From contig CM038720.1 in assembly GCA_021613375.1 (NCBI GenBank), forward strand, positions 6,947,462 to 7,011,461: 64,000 nucleotides of DNA, in the 5' to 3' direction. This DNA is from Megaleporinus macrocephalus. Taxonomy: Eukaryota; Chordata; Actinopteri; Characiformes; Anostomidae. Numbering within the stretch: position 1 is the stretch's first letter; every line of letters begins with the position of its first letter. Positions 12,855-22,980 of the stretch are shown in pieces. Under the pieces are notes generated by a model that worked only from the letters and a program-made list of their open reading frames with translations, made no database searches and was not told the origin of the DNA. The translations under genes and the position numbers were made by a program.

Positions 12855-15800
12855 GGGGCAGTAAAACACCCAAATACACATACATACAAGTGAACACACA
12901 CACTAGGGGGCAGTAAAACACTCACATACATAAATACACACACTAGTTAACACACCCAATTGGGGGAAGTGAAACACTCGCAAACACACATATACACTAG
13001 GGGGCAGTGAAACTCCCACATATACACACACAAGTAAACACACACACTAGGGGACAGTGAAACACTCGCATACACACACATGTGAACACACACACTAGGG
13101 GACAGTGAAACACCCACATATACACAAACACTAGTGAACACACACACTAGGGGACAGTGAAACAATCACATACACACACACACTAGTGAACAAATACACT
13201 AGGGGGCAGTGAAACACTCCCCCCCCCACACACACACACACACACTGGTGAACATACATACTAGGGGGCAGTGAAACCCCCCCCCCCCCCAAAAAAAAAA
13301 CAACCAAAAAATAAAACACACACTAGTGAACATACACACTAGGAGGCAGAGAAAAACCCACATACACACACACACACACACATTAGTGAACATACACACT
13401 AGGGGGCAGTGAAACACCAACATACACACACACTAGTGAACACACACTAGGGGGCAGTGAAACACACACACACACACACTAGGGGCAGTAAAACACTCAC
13501 ATACACACACACTAGGGGACCTTTTCACAGCACCCGGGGAGCTTCAGTGTCCTGTCGGTTCAGGGGATTTGGTTGACATCACAGGGGTTCTCAGTGGCTA
13601 TATAAAGTATGTGTGAAATGCATGCTGGGTACTGCAGTAAGAGAACTTGAGTTTAAAAAGTGAAGCTTATGTACAATAGTCTATATAAACTGATGAAGAT
13701 AATGATACGGATGCTACAGGATACGGCCTAACACGCCAAATAAGATATTTATCAGTAATTTTAGGCAGGAACACCCCTTCAGCACTAACATACCATGTAA
13801 TATTAGGTCACCTCTCCGACAACAACAGTTCTGAAGGCATATGTTCTGCTTACCTTTGTTATTATTCCATCCGCAGTCATGCTCATGGTACCCTCTGCTG
13901 GCAGGAACCCTGAACTACAGCTTCATTGTGGCACTAAAGCCTTGTGGATAGTGTAGTGAAGGGCAAACGCTAACTGTGAAAGTACATTAGACGTATGAAC
14001 CTCATTTTTCTCTTTCTCTTCCTAATCGCAGACAAAGTGGAGAAGCCGGCGCGCAAAGACCAGACCGTGCTGATAGCCGTCACCGTGTCCATCAGCGCCG
14101 CCATACTTTTAATCCTCATCATTATTGCCATCGTCTTCTGCTGCAAGAGGCGAAAGAGAGCGAGTGAGTGTGCCCCTATCTCAAAGTGAGCCGGACTGAA
14201 AGGAAAGTTTCTTGAAGAGATCAACCCAGTTTGAAGGGCTACGTGCAATAGCATGTACTTAATATGAGCAAGGCCAAGGTGTAATGTGTTATGGGTGGAA
14301 TTTTGGCTGACATGCATGGACAGCATGGATGCGAGTGTGCACAGCAGTCTGGGGTGTGTGGGAGGGTTAATGTCCCGATCACTGGATGGATTTATTACAT
14401 TATTCAGAATAAAAATGCTAACGGGGTGTTTATACTCTCTCTTTTCTGACTTTTCAGAATCGAGATACCAGGAGGAGGCAAGGTATGTACAATGAACATA
14501 TGCAATTATTTTTAATATAGTTGATCAGCCCTCATAAAACTGGTGTTTGTTTCTTTAGTTTTGCTTTGGAACTCTTTTTTTTAACTGAAAGGCAAAGGAA
14601 GTTGACAGCTTGAACAGTTCAGATGGCTGCCTCTATATATGTTGTCCAATGTGGACCCAAACCGATAAACTATTGAGAAGGATTTAATGTTGACAGTGTT
14701 TATTTTAGTTGACGGAACATTTATTGTCTTTAAAATATACAGGCTTTGTAGCGCAGTAAACTCACAGACCAATCATGTGCAGCCAATCAGATCTGTGCAG
14801 ATTCGGGCGTGCGGCATACAGGCAAGGTATGAATTGAGAAGCAGCAGGCGGAGAATAAAGCGAGTCAGAGAAAGGCTCGTTCAGATGGCGTTCTCTAAAA
14901 AAGTTTAAATTACTTTTTCTATAATTAGTTTATGAGGCACTTTTTTTGAAAAGCATTCTATTTTTTTAATCTAGCCCTTGTTTTGACTTGACGTGAGGAA
15001 AAAATATTTATTCATAATTCACTCAGTTCAGCATTTAAACAGTAAATTTACTGAAATATCTGATCATTGGCCTGAGGAAATTTCCTCTAACTGGACCTTA
15101 GTGTATTCTTATTAAATACCCTTTAATAACACTACACTATGTGACACTATGTGACACTATGTGGCATTGGCGTGGACGACGACGCAATAAACATAGCATT
15201 TTAAGTGAATAAGGTTTCACTGAACACGGTAGCAGGTGTGCAGCATGTGTATACTTCACTTACAGCTTGTCTCAGCAAACCATCAACTGCTTAAAGTGTC
15301 CCTTGAGGGCCACAAGCGACTTTGTGGCTGGTCAAGTCTGGACAAGACCCACTTCTGACACCAGTGTGGTGTGGGCAAAGTTATTAGATGATAACTGCAT
15401 ATTAAACTGTGTTGCTACAAGAAAAAGCTTGGAAAGGGTTCAATAGAAGCAATGACATATGCAAAAGCACTTCTTACTGTATTAATACTGTTTGAATATT
15501 TCAAAATGAAAGTGATTTTCTTTGATGAAAAAAAATATTTTTAAATATAATAATGTCCCCAAGTGCCTCAAACCTTTGCACAGTACTGTATGTCACAGAG
15601 TGTAGTTACTTGCTACATTAACCTCATACAAAACTAAAAGAGCAAACACCAAACACATATCAGCTGATTGAATATATTTGGGCTGAGAAGGAAAATTGTG
15701 CTTATTAATTGTGATTATTGACTATTTATTGAATTGGATCTGTAGTAATACCTGGATATGCTTCTGTATTGAGTAAAGCCAGTTGGTGCTGGACTAGTTT

Positions 15801-18800
15801 TACCTGCTGAGAACCAGTAATGTAATCTGTGCGTAGTTTGACTGGCTGGAATGTACAGGACTGTTTAATTTATTGAAATTATCCCAAATAGCTTGGATTG
15901 GAACATCATTCCCAATGCAATTACAGCAGCACTATGTGATAAATGGCGCACTTCCCAACAAAAACAATGTGTTTTGAGGCTAAATGGCATGTAGACTGAT
16001 AAAGTGGGTTTATTTAAAAATTCTAAGGATTCCAGTAGTCTTCCCATGAATTTTTGAACTTCCCATGGATTAAGGAATTGGCTCATAACAAGCTCCGTTT
16101 AGCAGTCAGCCATATCTTCAGGTTAAAAAAGATGCCTGGTTTTGATATAACGTTACTGTGATGTCAATTCCAACATGGCTGCTATTACTGAGGGAGTTCT
16201 GAGTTCGGTTAATGTTATAGAAGGAAATTCACTCCGGAATGATTACTCAGCAGACTTGCCAGAACTACGGACACGGCAGATTCCAACACCTCCCCAGATA
16301 AAACTAATCCAGCTCCAACAGGGCTTAAGTCGGTGTTTACCATTAAAAGTGTAAGACAGACAGAGCGAGCTGTGACTCCTCGGGGATGGCGGGATGGGAC
16401 TTTGTTTCCATTTTTTCCGGAAGACTCCGAGTTGTCAGTGGGCTGCTAAAAGGTTTTTATTGTTCCGGTAGAGCACGCTCACAGTCACAGAGAGAAGGAG
16501 CTGCGCACTCCGGGGAAGGACAGGGGCAGGACAACCTTGGTTACGTTACAGACCCCAAAGGTGAGACGTAGGAACTCACACCCCTCACACACTTTTCATT
16601 TTTTTCAAACTTGGAGCTGGATGAAGCAGAAGCACTGAGGATTTACAATCCTTGAACAAGTTTTCCTGTTTTTTTTTTAAATATTAATCATAATATAACA
16701 TCACATGGTCACATTATTATGACCGCTTCCTAGGTTGGACAGTGGCAGCACATAGGTGGTGGTGTCATAGTGTTATGGTCTGTGGAATGTTTTCGTGGCA
16801 TTCTCTGGACCCAATCATCCATGAGGAAGACACTCTCAACCGATTAGGGTCTGAATCCATCCTTGCAGATTACATACACCATACATGCTGATGGTCTTCT
16901 CTGGGGTGGATGGGATCTTCCAGCAAGACTATGCAACATGACACACGGCTAAAAATGTCCTACATTGGTTGGAAGAGCTGACCAAGACTTCCAAATACTG
17001 CCCTGGACCCCTAATTCCCCAGACATGAGCCCAATTGAGCATCGGTGGGACCACCTGCATGGTGGTGTTGGCTCTATGGATCCTCCTCCACGCTCCCTCC
17101 AGCAGCTGTTGGATGCACTGCAGTCAGGATGACTCCAGATACCTGTGACAACCTAGCAGGACCTTATTGAGTCTCCCAGTCTGTCTTGCTGCTGTCCATG
17201 CTACAGACTCCAATTACTCTTGATAGTAGCTGGTGGTCATAATAATGTGATTCGACTGTGTATATAGAATTATGAAGGAAAAGCTAAGGACCATATTAAA
17301 GATGCTTAATTTTTTTTGGGTGAAAGTGCTCTTGGTAACCTGGCAACCACCAGGTTTTAAGAAATGAGGAGAGTACCATCCACTAAGTGTATTTAGACTA
17401 GTTTACTGTTGACTCCAAATTCATTAAATGATAAACTAAACAAGGAAAATCAAATAATATTCAATCAATCCGTTTAAAAAAAATTATCAAAAAAGTAGGT
17501 GGTTCACCACAGTCCAAAATCTCTTTAAGTCCATGTAAAAAACTCCCAAACAGGAAACAATGGATAGATCTCACCGGCACAAAAGGGGGCACAACCTGTC
17601 CTTTGAAGCAATGTATCCAGTGAGTTGTCTTGATAAACTTTGCCTGAAGCAATCCTTGTTTCAGGATAAAGTAGATATTTAGAAGGTGGTAATTGGGATG
17701 GATGGTGGTAGGGTTAGGATCATCTCCATTACCAGTTCCTTTTGGGCAGCAACATGCAAAAAAGAGCAACCAACCAAAAAAATACATGAAAAAAACAAAA
17801 CATGAATACAAACAAAGTTCAGTACATAATACAGAAATAAAGAAATTTACAAATTTACTTATGTTGAGATTTAGAACCAAACAGTTCCTCAACAAAGGTC
17901 TAGAAAGGCATGAAGCCTCAGCTTTCTCAAGCCTATCCTACTACCATGAGGTTCCAACTTTTAGCTTGTAAACTGAGAAAAAAACTTAATATTGCCACTT
18001 AGTGGTTGGAGTAGGTATTGCCACTATCCCATGTACATCTCCTATAGCACCACTGTTAGCATTGCACTAACATAGCACTGCAAATCCCAGAGGAGTGCTA
18101 ACAGAAGCTGGCTTTGTTGCAACGTGTCAATTGAATACGTACTAAAACCTAATTGGATAAAAACTAATGAACATGTTTCCTCATTAGACATTGCCATGCT
18201 CACAATCTGACTGTATACTGGGGGGGGGGTTGCATGATTTTTTAAAATCGACAGCCCCTCACAAGAAAGGAACGCTTCGTAAGCCAATCGAACAAAGCCA
18301 AACCAGATAGTGTGTTATTGTGTGTTGTGCTGATGCAAGTGGATCAGACACAGCAGTGTTAGTGTCATTGCTGGACTGAGAATACCCCAACAACGAAAAA
18401 GATACAGCTAACGGCGTCCGGTGGGCGGCGTCCTGTGACCACTGATGAAGGACTAGGTTAACACAAGCTGTGCAGAGAAGCTTTCGTCTCTGGCTTATCT
18501 ACGAGGTGGACCAGTAAGTAGTAGGAGTGTCTAATAGAGTGGACAGTGAGTGGACACAGTGTTTAAACACACCAGCACAACACACACTAACACACCACCA
18601 CCACGTCAGTGTCACTGCAGTGCTGAGAATGACCCACCACCCAAATACTACCTGCTCTGTGGTGGTCCTGTGGGGGTCCTGACTACTGAAGAACAGGGTA
18701 ACAAAGCATACAGAGAATCAGATGAACTACAGTCTGTAAGTGTAGCTTCTATATGGTCAATGTAGCTGATAAACCTGACAGCAAGTGCTCTTAATTTAAT

Positions 18801-20099
18801 GTCTTTGCTATGTGTTTTGCTTCAAGAGATTAAATATAAATTGTGTTTACAGCTAAAGACACCGACAGTGAATCGAGAGGCAGTGAAATCTGGCACACCA
18901 ATTACATCAACACTGTTCAGGTAAGTGGTATGATGGGTGGTAGAAGTGGTAATTTGGGTAAATAGATTTTTTTTATTGTTTTTACTCTTCATTGCTCTCT
19001 AGCAGCTCAACACAGGGTCACAGCAATTCTCACACAGAGAGCCAACACTGTCCTGATAACATTCAACACTCAACATTGAATACACATCAATATATAATCT
19101 ACCAGTTAAATGTCCACTAGGGACCTCCAGAAAGAGGCCATATGATATGATATGATATGATATGATATGATATGATATGATATGATATGATATGATGGGG
19201 TATGGTGATGTGATATATGATATGGTGGGATATGGTGATGTGATATGATATATGATATGATGTGACATGGTAATATGATAATAGTGATATGGTAATATGG
19301 TGTGATATATGATATGATGTGATATGGTAATATGATATGATATGATATGATATGATATGATATGATATGATATGATATGATGACATGGTGATAAGATATG
19401 ATATGGTAATATGATATAGTGATATGGTAATATGGTGTGATATATGATATGATGTGATATGGTAATATGATATGGTGATAACAAATGATATGATATGATA
19501 TGATATGATATGATATGATATGATATGATATGATATGATATGATGACATGGTGATAAGATATGACATGGTAATATGATATTGTGATATGATATGATATGG
19601 TGATATATGATATGATATGGTGATATATGATTCGATATGGTGATATGACATGGTATTATGATGTGATGTGACATGTTATGGTGATATGATATGTGATATG
19701 ATACATGGTGATATGATATGATATAATATGATATGGTAATATGATATGAAATAATATGATATGGTGATATGATATGAAATTATATGATGTGGTGATATGA
19801 TATGATACGGTGATATAGTGATTATGATATGATATGATATATGATATGCTATAGTAATATGATATGATATGGTGACATGATGTGATGTGATATTTATGAC
19901 ATCATAGATAATGCCTAATATTAGCAGACACATGAACTTTAGGTGAATAAAATCTAACCTAAAATTATTTCATACTAACAGAACTTGCATTGTTTTCCAG
20001 AGACCTGATGCGGTGAACAGGTACCAAGAAGCCAACAGTCATCATGGCACTCTCGCTGGCAACGGTGTCAGGAAACATAGACATGTAACTATAGTGTAA
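10698..20099 (+). CDS. igsf5: igsf5 (JAM4)-like Ig-superfamily membrane protein, 3' part, spliced
   Basis: Six exons join in frame: 10698-10988, 14032-14163, 14458-14482, 16472-16560, 18853-18920 and 20001-20099. They give 704 coding bases, about 233 residues after an incomplete first codon, ending in TAA. All junctions are AG/GT, and the phases agree throughout (1-1, 1-1, 1-2, 2-1, 1-0, 0-stop). In order the product has one Ig domain, a short stalk, a transmembrane helix, a basic stop-transfer, and a cytoplasmic tail ending VTIV, a class I PDZ ligand pattern. IGSF5/JAM4 is known as a two-Ig junctional adhesion protein of epithelia that binds the PDZ scaffold MAGI-1. The likely pcp4 start downstream repeats the human IGSF5-PCP4 neighbourhood. 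The signal peptide and first Ig domain are not seen here and probably lie upstream. A butyrophilin/B7-type protein is the main alternative, because the GWFP pattern occurs there too, but the tail and gene order favour igsf5. Confidence 0.72.
11050..12070 (+). repeat. Degenerate 33/66-bp repeat in igsf5 intron
   Basis: A clean core at 11565-11925 has a 66-base unit (gattccgagtcaagtcttga, then atctctggggtctgattctg, then agaagagtttcaagtttctg) in about 5.5 copies. It is made of two related halves. Diverged gagtcaagtctt-type units extend on both sides. Since 66 is divisible by three, open frames exist on both strands (142 and 150 codons). They are not credible genes inside an intron. Confidence 0.9.
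12625..13515 (-). repeat. (CA)n-rich minisatellite built on a SINE tail
   Basis: The block ctagggggcagtgaaacac recurs about 20 times, separated by CA-rich runs. Read on the minus strand it is gtgtttcactgccccctag followed by gtgtgtg. The same motifs, in rearranged order, form the 3' part of the SINE copy at 42.85-43.08 kb. Two homopolymer patches (C12 and A10 near 13278-13300) interrupt it. Confidence 0.88.
13516..14031. other. igsf5 intron, unique sequence
   Basis: No repeat or other feature was recognised before the transmembrane exon. Confidence 0.5.
14032..14163 (+). CDS. igsf5: igsf5-like exon: stalk, transmembrane helix and stop-transfer
   Basis: This 132-base exon is phase 1-1. It starts after the acceptor cctaatcgcag and ends at a perfect gtgagt donor. 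The split first codon (G plus AC) gives Asp. A charged stalk ([11 protein letters not shown]) leads into about 24 hydrophobic residues, then CCKRRKR. The two cysteines at the inner membrane face could be palmitoylated (inference). The topology is type I, with the tail in the cytosol. Read-through past the donor reaches a stop within nine codons, so splicing is needed for the longer tail. Confidence 0.88.
14458..14482 (+). CDS. igsf5: igsf5-like 25-base microexon
   Basis: A short cytoplasmic exon lies between a pyrimidine-rich acceptor (tgacttttcag) and a gtatgt donor. With the split codons it encodes KSRYQEEA plus two bases of an Arg codon, entering in phase 1 and leaving in phase 2. It lies only 294 bases after the previous exon. 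The evidence is the strong splice sites and the phase agreement with both neighbours. It is too short to support by composition. Confidence 0.65.
14483..16471. other. igsf5 intron, mostly unique
   Basis: Nothing coding is supported between the microexon and the next cytoplasmic exon. About 15440-15600 resembles a dispersed fish repeat: on the minus strand it begins tacagtactgtgcaaaggtt and continues with gaggcactt. A short triplicated ctatgtgaca motif occurs near 15136-15165. Confidence 0.45.
16472..16560 (+). CDS. igsf5: igsf5-like cytoplasmic exon
   Basis: This 89-base exon sits between an acceptor with a T-rich tract (tttttattgttccggtag) and a consensus gtgaga donor. It needs incoming phase 2 and leaves in phase 1, exactly the link required between the microexon and the next exon, which cannot otherwise be joined because a TAA would arise. 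It encodes a Ser/Gln/Gly-rich stretch followed by [11 protein letters not shown]. The NLGYV tyrosine could be a phosphorylation site (inference). Confidence 0.7.
16700..17265 (+). mobile_element. Tc1/mariner-like transposase relic
   Basis: A decayed DDE transposase C-terminus is readable near 16960-17130: [12 protein letters not shown], then [18 protein letters not shown], the signature around the catalytic Glu in Tc1-type enzymes. The flanking inverted ends tcacattattatgacc (16709-16724) and ggtcataataatgtga (17235-17250) are perfect complements. The remaining element is only about 550 bases and the frame is broken, so it is a non-functional deletion copy lying in an igsf5 intron. A second relic of the same family is at 36.3-36.8 kb. 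Confidence 0.85.
17266..18299. other. igsf5 intron, mixed sequence
   Basis: There is no supported gene. A G10 run lies near 18220. The two overlapping frames at 17461-17971 on opposite strands have no domain features and cross low-complexity sequence. Confidence 0.45.
18300..18775 (+). repeat. High-copy fish interspersed repeat (unnamed)
   Basis: I recognise the block caccaccacgtcagtgtcac, then tgcagtgctgagaatgaccc, then ctctgtggtggtcctgtggg as a widespread repeat in fish genomes, together with its upstream part (cctgtgaccactgatgaagg; gtctaatagagtggacagtg). I cannot name the family reliably. It ends about 80 bases before an igsf5 exon. Confidence 0.7.
18853..18920 (+). CDS. igsf5: igsf5-like cytoplasmic exon
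   Basis: This 68-base exon follows tttacag and ends with CAG before a gtaagt donor. In the frame set by the preceding exon it reads [18 protein letters not shown] and on to Gln, in phase 1 and out phase 0. One other frame is also open, but it does not match the neighbouring phases. A 740-bp (TATGA)n array begins about 220 bases into the following intron. Confidence 0.75.
19137..19885 (+). repeat. (TATGA)n pentanucleotide satellite
   Basis: Runs of tatga alternate with variants (tatggtga, tgtgatatgg, tggtaatatga) for about 740 bases, inside the last igsf5 intron. Internal segments recur in the same order (near 19260-19385 and 19395-19555), suggesting block duplication. Minus-strand frames of up to 185 codons are artefacts. 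Confidence 0.95.
20001..20099 (+). CDS. igsf5: igsf5-like terminal coding exon with PDZ ligand
   Basis: The exon begins after ttgttttccag in phase 0 and reads [16 protein letters not shown] through to a basic patch (RKHRH) and the C-terminus VTIV, then TAA. T at position -2 and V at position 0 fit class I PDZ ligands. A PDZ-binding C-terminus is a known feature of JAM4, which binds MAGI-1. A polyadenylation hexamer follows 10 bases after the stop. Confidence 0.8.
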   Translation, partial: RPDAVNRYQEANSHHGTLAGNGVRKHRHVTIV

Positions 20100-20109
20100 A
20101 AAGGCAGTA

Positions 20110-20115
20110 AATAAA
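20110..20115 (+). promoter_or_regulatory. Candidate polyadenylation signal for igsf5
   Basis: AATAAA lies just after the stop codon, in an A/T-rich 3' end. The 3' UTR would be very short if this site is used. Other AT-rich hexamers further on (to about 20250) could serve instead. Confidence 0.4.
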
Positions 20116-20800
20116 GGTTTAAATGTAAAAACTTTATGTATCAATTATATCTGTATATGGTTAAATAGTCATAAACATGAAAAATGCCTTTTTATGTGCA
20201 TAAACATATTTATATTTTGAATCTTTGTTTTGTTTATACCTTATTTTTATAAATAATAAGAAAGGATTTCAGGAAATACAGTAGAAATGGTTTTGGTAAC
20301 ACTTTAGAATAAGAATTGCTAATAACAGTGTAGTTACACATTAACAATACATGCAACAGCAATGCATCTACTGGACCAACTTCAGTTTTCAATAGTTGTA
20401 ACAGCATATTGTTTCCTATGTAGTTATACATGTATAACAGGATATCTACTGGTATTTAGGGGGTCCCATGTTTGCTGGTGACTCCAGTGTTGGTGGGCTG
20501 ATAGCTCATTCACTATCGTGGCACTGATGTAGCTTTAAAGGCAGCAAAATGTTTGGTTCAGCAGAAAACCAAACATCTCCTGTTAATTGAATGATATTTG
20601 GATCTAATGCTGCTCACATAGAGAACCGACTGATGACGTACTGATGAAGTAAGAACTCGGTTCTGCTTAAACTGATGGGCTTTGTTAGAACCCAGTTCAT
20701 CAGATAGCAAACATGCTAAACCAATCCATCATTACTTTCACATGATTGACTATAAAACTGCAATATATCAGTAGAAAGAACCTCATTAAAGAGTCTTACA
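20116..20800. other. Intergenic sequence after igsf5
   Basis: About 20290-20460 contains tggtaacactttagaataag and related text typical of dispersed fish repeats. Similar text recurs at 21.1 kb and 37.9 kb (taatccatctgtaac). No gene is seen. Confidence 0.4.
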
Positions 20801-20839
20801 TGCTTCAAATGTTTCAGTCAGAAGTAGCTTTGAACCCAG

Positions 20840-21040
20840 GCTGAGTCCCAAATGCCTCTACACTCCCTACATAGTGCATTATGTAACGTAGGGGATTCTA
20901 GCTTCAGCACAGATAGACAAAATCTGAATCCTAAATAACTAGTAGCTATACTATGTGCTGTTGGGCTGCAGGGACCAGTATTTAAATACCTACATAGTTC
21001 ACTATGTAGGGAGCAGGTAGGGAAGAGGAAAGCCTCATGC
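20840..21040. mobile_element. Small hairpin element (MITE-like)
   Basis: Inverted arms read ctccctacatagtgcatt near 20862 and gttcactatgtagggag near 20998, about 120 bases apart. The ends of such elements are familiar in fish genomes. No target duplication could be defined. Confidence 0.55.
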
Positions 21041-22055
21041 CTAAAACCAACCTTCCCCATGTGCCTCTCATGGTTTATTGGCTTATTATGTAATGTAATC
21101 CATCTGTAACTGAGAATATATCTCCAGATGTTATATTGGTGTTGTTAATGTATAACTACACAGACCTTTAATATAAAGTCAGGCCGTGTTTTCTTTCTCC
21201 CACGACTGAGACACTATAATGTTTGTCATGTGTATAGGGGCTCATATTGTTCAGCCTAGCTCAGGCTATAAACCTCCCATACAAAGCAACAAAGCAAACA
21301 ACATTAACATCAACATCATCAGTGATCATATGTATTGTACTGGATTTCTCCTGAACACAATTATATTCACTCATATTCTTTTTTTTTTTTTTTTTTTTAA
21401 CCTGTCATGTCTGGCAATCGGAATGGTGATCCGAATGCACTGATGTACCAAATATATTTGCTTTTACAAGAACAGCTCTACAGGTTTCTATAGCCTATTC
21501 TTGTTAATGTTTGTATTTTTATTTAATATATTTATTTATTCAGCCAGGTCTGACAGGCAATAAAGGAGAGGAAAAAAAGGGAGAGGGAGAAAAAAGAAAG
21601 AAGAAGATAAAATAAATAAACAACACAATAATAATATAAATAAATACATAAATAAACAACTATATAAACAAACAAATGAAAGAAAAAAGAGAAAAAAAAG
21701 AAGAAAAAGGGAAAAAATGAAGAAAAAAGATACACATATTTACATATCTATACATATGCACATACATATATACACCCCACACACAATTCTATTATTTGCA
21801 GCAGTGTGTATATGTGACTCTGTGCTGGAGTGTACTCAATAATGAGGGGAAAGAAACTGTAACCGTGCCCCCGTGATCCAGAGGTAGACAGGGAAGGACC
21901 CAGGGGACCCAAACCATCCACAGCCCAAACTCAGAAGACCTGAGGCCACACATCCCGATGGCCACCGTGTGCACACCACAGAGGAGGAAGGAGGGAGAGC
22001 CCAGAAGAAGCCCCCACAGACAAAGGGCAAAAATCCAGAGAGCCAGAAGCAATGA
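21041..22055. other. Intergenic, with purine-rich and T-rich tracts
   Basis: A T18 run lies near 21381-21398 and a purine-rich stretch at 21560-21730. Minus-strand frames here are low complexity and not supported. Confidence 0.5.
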
Positions 22056-22420
22056 GCAGCATTCACTCATATTCTAACCCACTCATCCTGGGAGTGTTGG
22101 AGCCTATCCCAGCCCCCATTGGCCAGAGGACAGGAAACACCCTGGACAGATTGTCAGTCCATTACAAGCCAGACAAACAGACACACACCCTCACACCCAG
22201 AGGTAATGTAGTATCTCCAACTCGCCTGGGTGTTTGTCTTTGGACCATAGAACTAAACCAGACCACCCAGAGGAAACCCATGCATACACAGGGAGAGCAT
22301 GCAAACTCCACACAAAATCCTCCTCCCCTGGACCCCCGGCCTTGCAGCTGTAAGGCAACTGGGAATCTCAGTGTATTAGGTGATTGTGTAGATGTTTTAA
22401 ATGATGTCACTGAAATCCTG
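22056..22420 (+). repeat. Fish interspersed repeat, copy 1
   Basis: The copy carries ggagcctatcccagccccca, ggacagattgtcagtcc, acccagaggaaaccc and catgcaaactccacac in order. The same series occurs at 30.7 kb and 43.1 kb. The family is very common in teleosts. This copy is the most diverged of the three; the frames crossing it (202 and 99 codons) are repeat-derived. Confidence 0.75.
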
Positions 22421-22980
22421 TATAGCCTTCTTTGTTCTTGTTTCCATCCAAAAACAAACATGAATCACAGGCTCGGTGTACAACGTTTGCTGGTATTTAT
22501 AGCTCCATGTCTGCCTGATGACACAGCCACTGGCACACGCCACGTGTTCCCTTATGAAACTTTCTGCTCAGTTTTATGGACGGCGAGAATTAGTCAACAG
22601 ATTAGTTTTACTCATGAGCATTTTATGCGGCACACACAAAAGTGTGCTCGGTTCATTTAAGCCATCATTGTTTTTATTAAAAGGCTAAAGAGCCTCCTTG
22701 CTGTTGATTAAACGTTGGCATTTACAGTAATATTATTTTATAAAGCAGACGCAAAGTGTTTGTTGACATCAACATACATATTTATGGATTATGAGTAAAT
22801 TAATTGTGAAATGTCTTTGTACTGACAATGTAATGGTAGTAATCAATGTTCTTTTTGTGTACTTTTTATATACTGTATTTAATTTAATAAATGCTGATAC
22901 TTTTTATGATCTAATGGGGAAAAACAAGTGTGGTCCAGTCCTGTTCTTATATACAGATATTTCAATAGGTTACAATCACA
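22421..22980. other. AT-rich intergenic spacer
   Basis: No supported feature. Confidence 0.5.

Noticed and set aside
19106..19674. 161-185-codon His/Ile/Ser/Tyr frames
   Set aside because: They are translations of (TATGA)n in three minus-strand frames.
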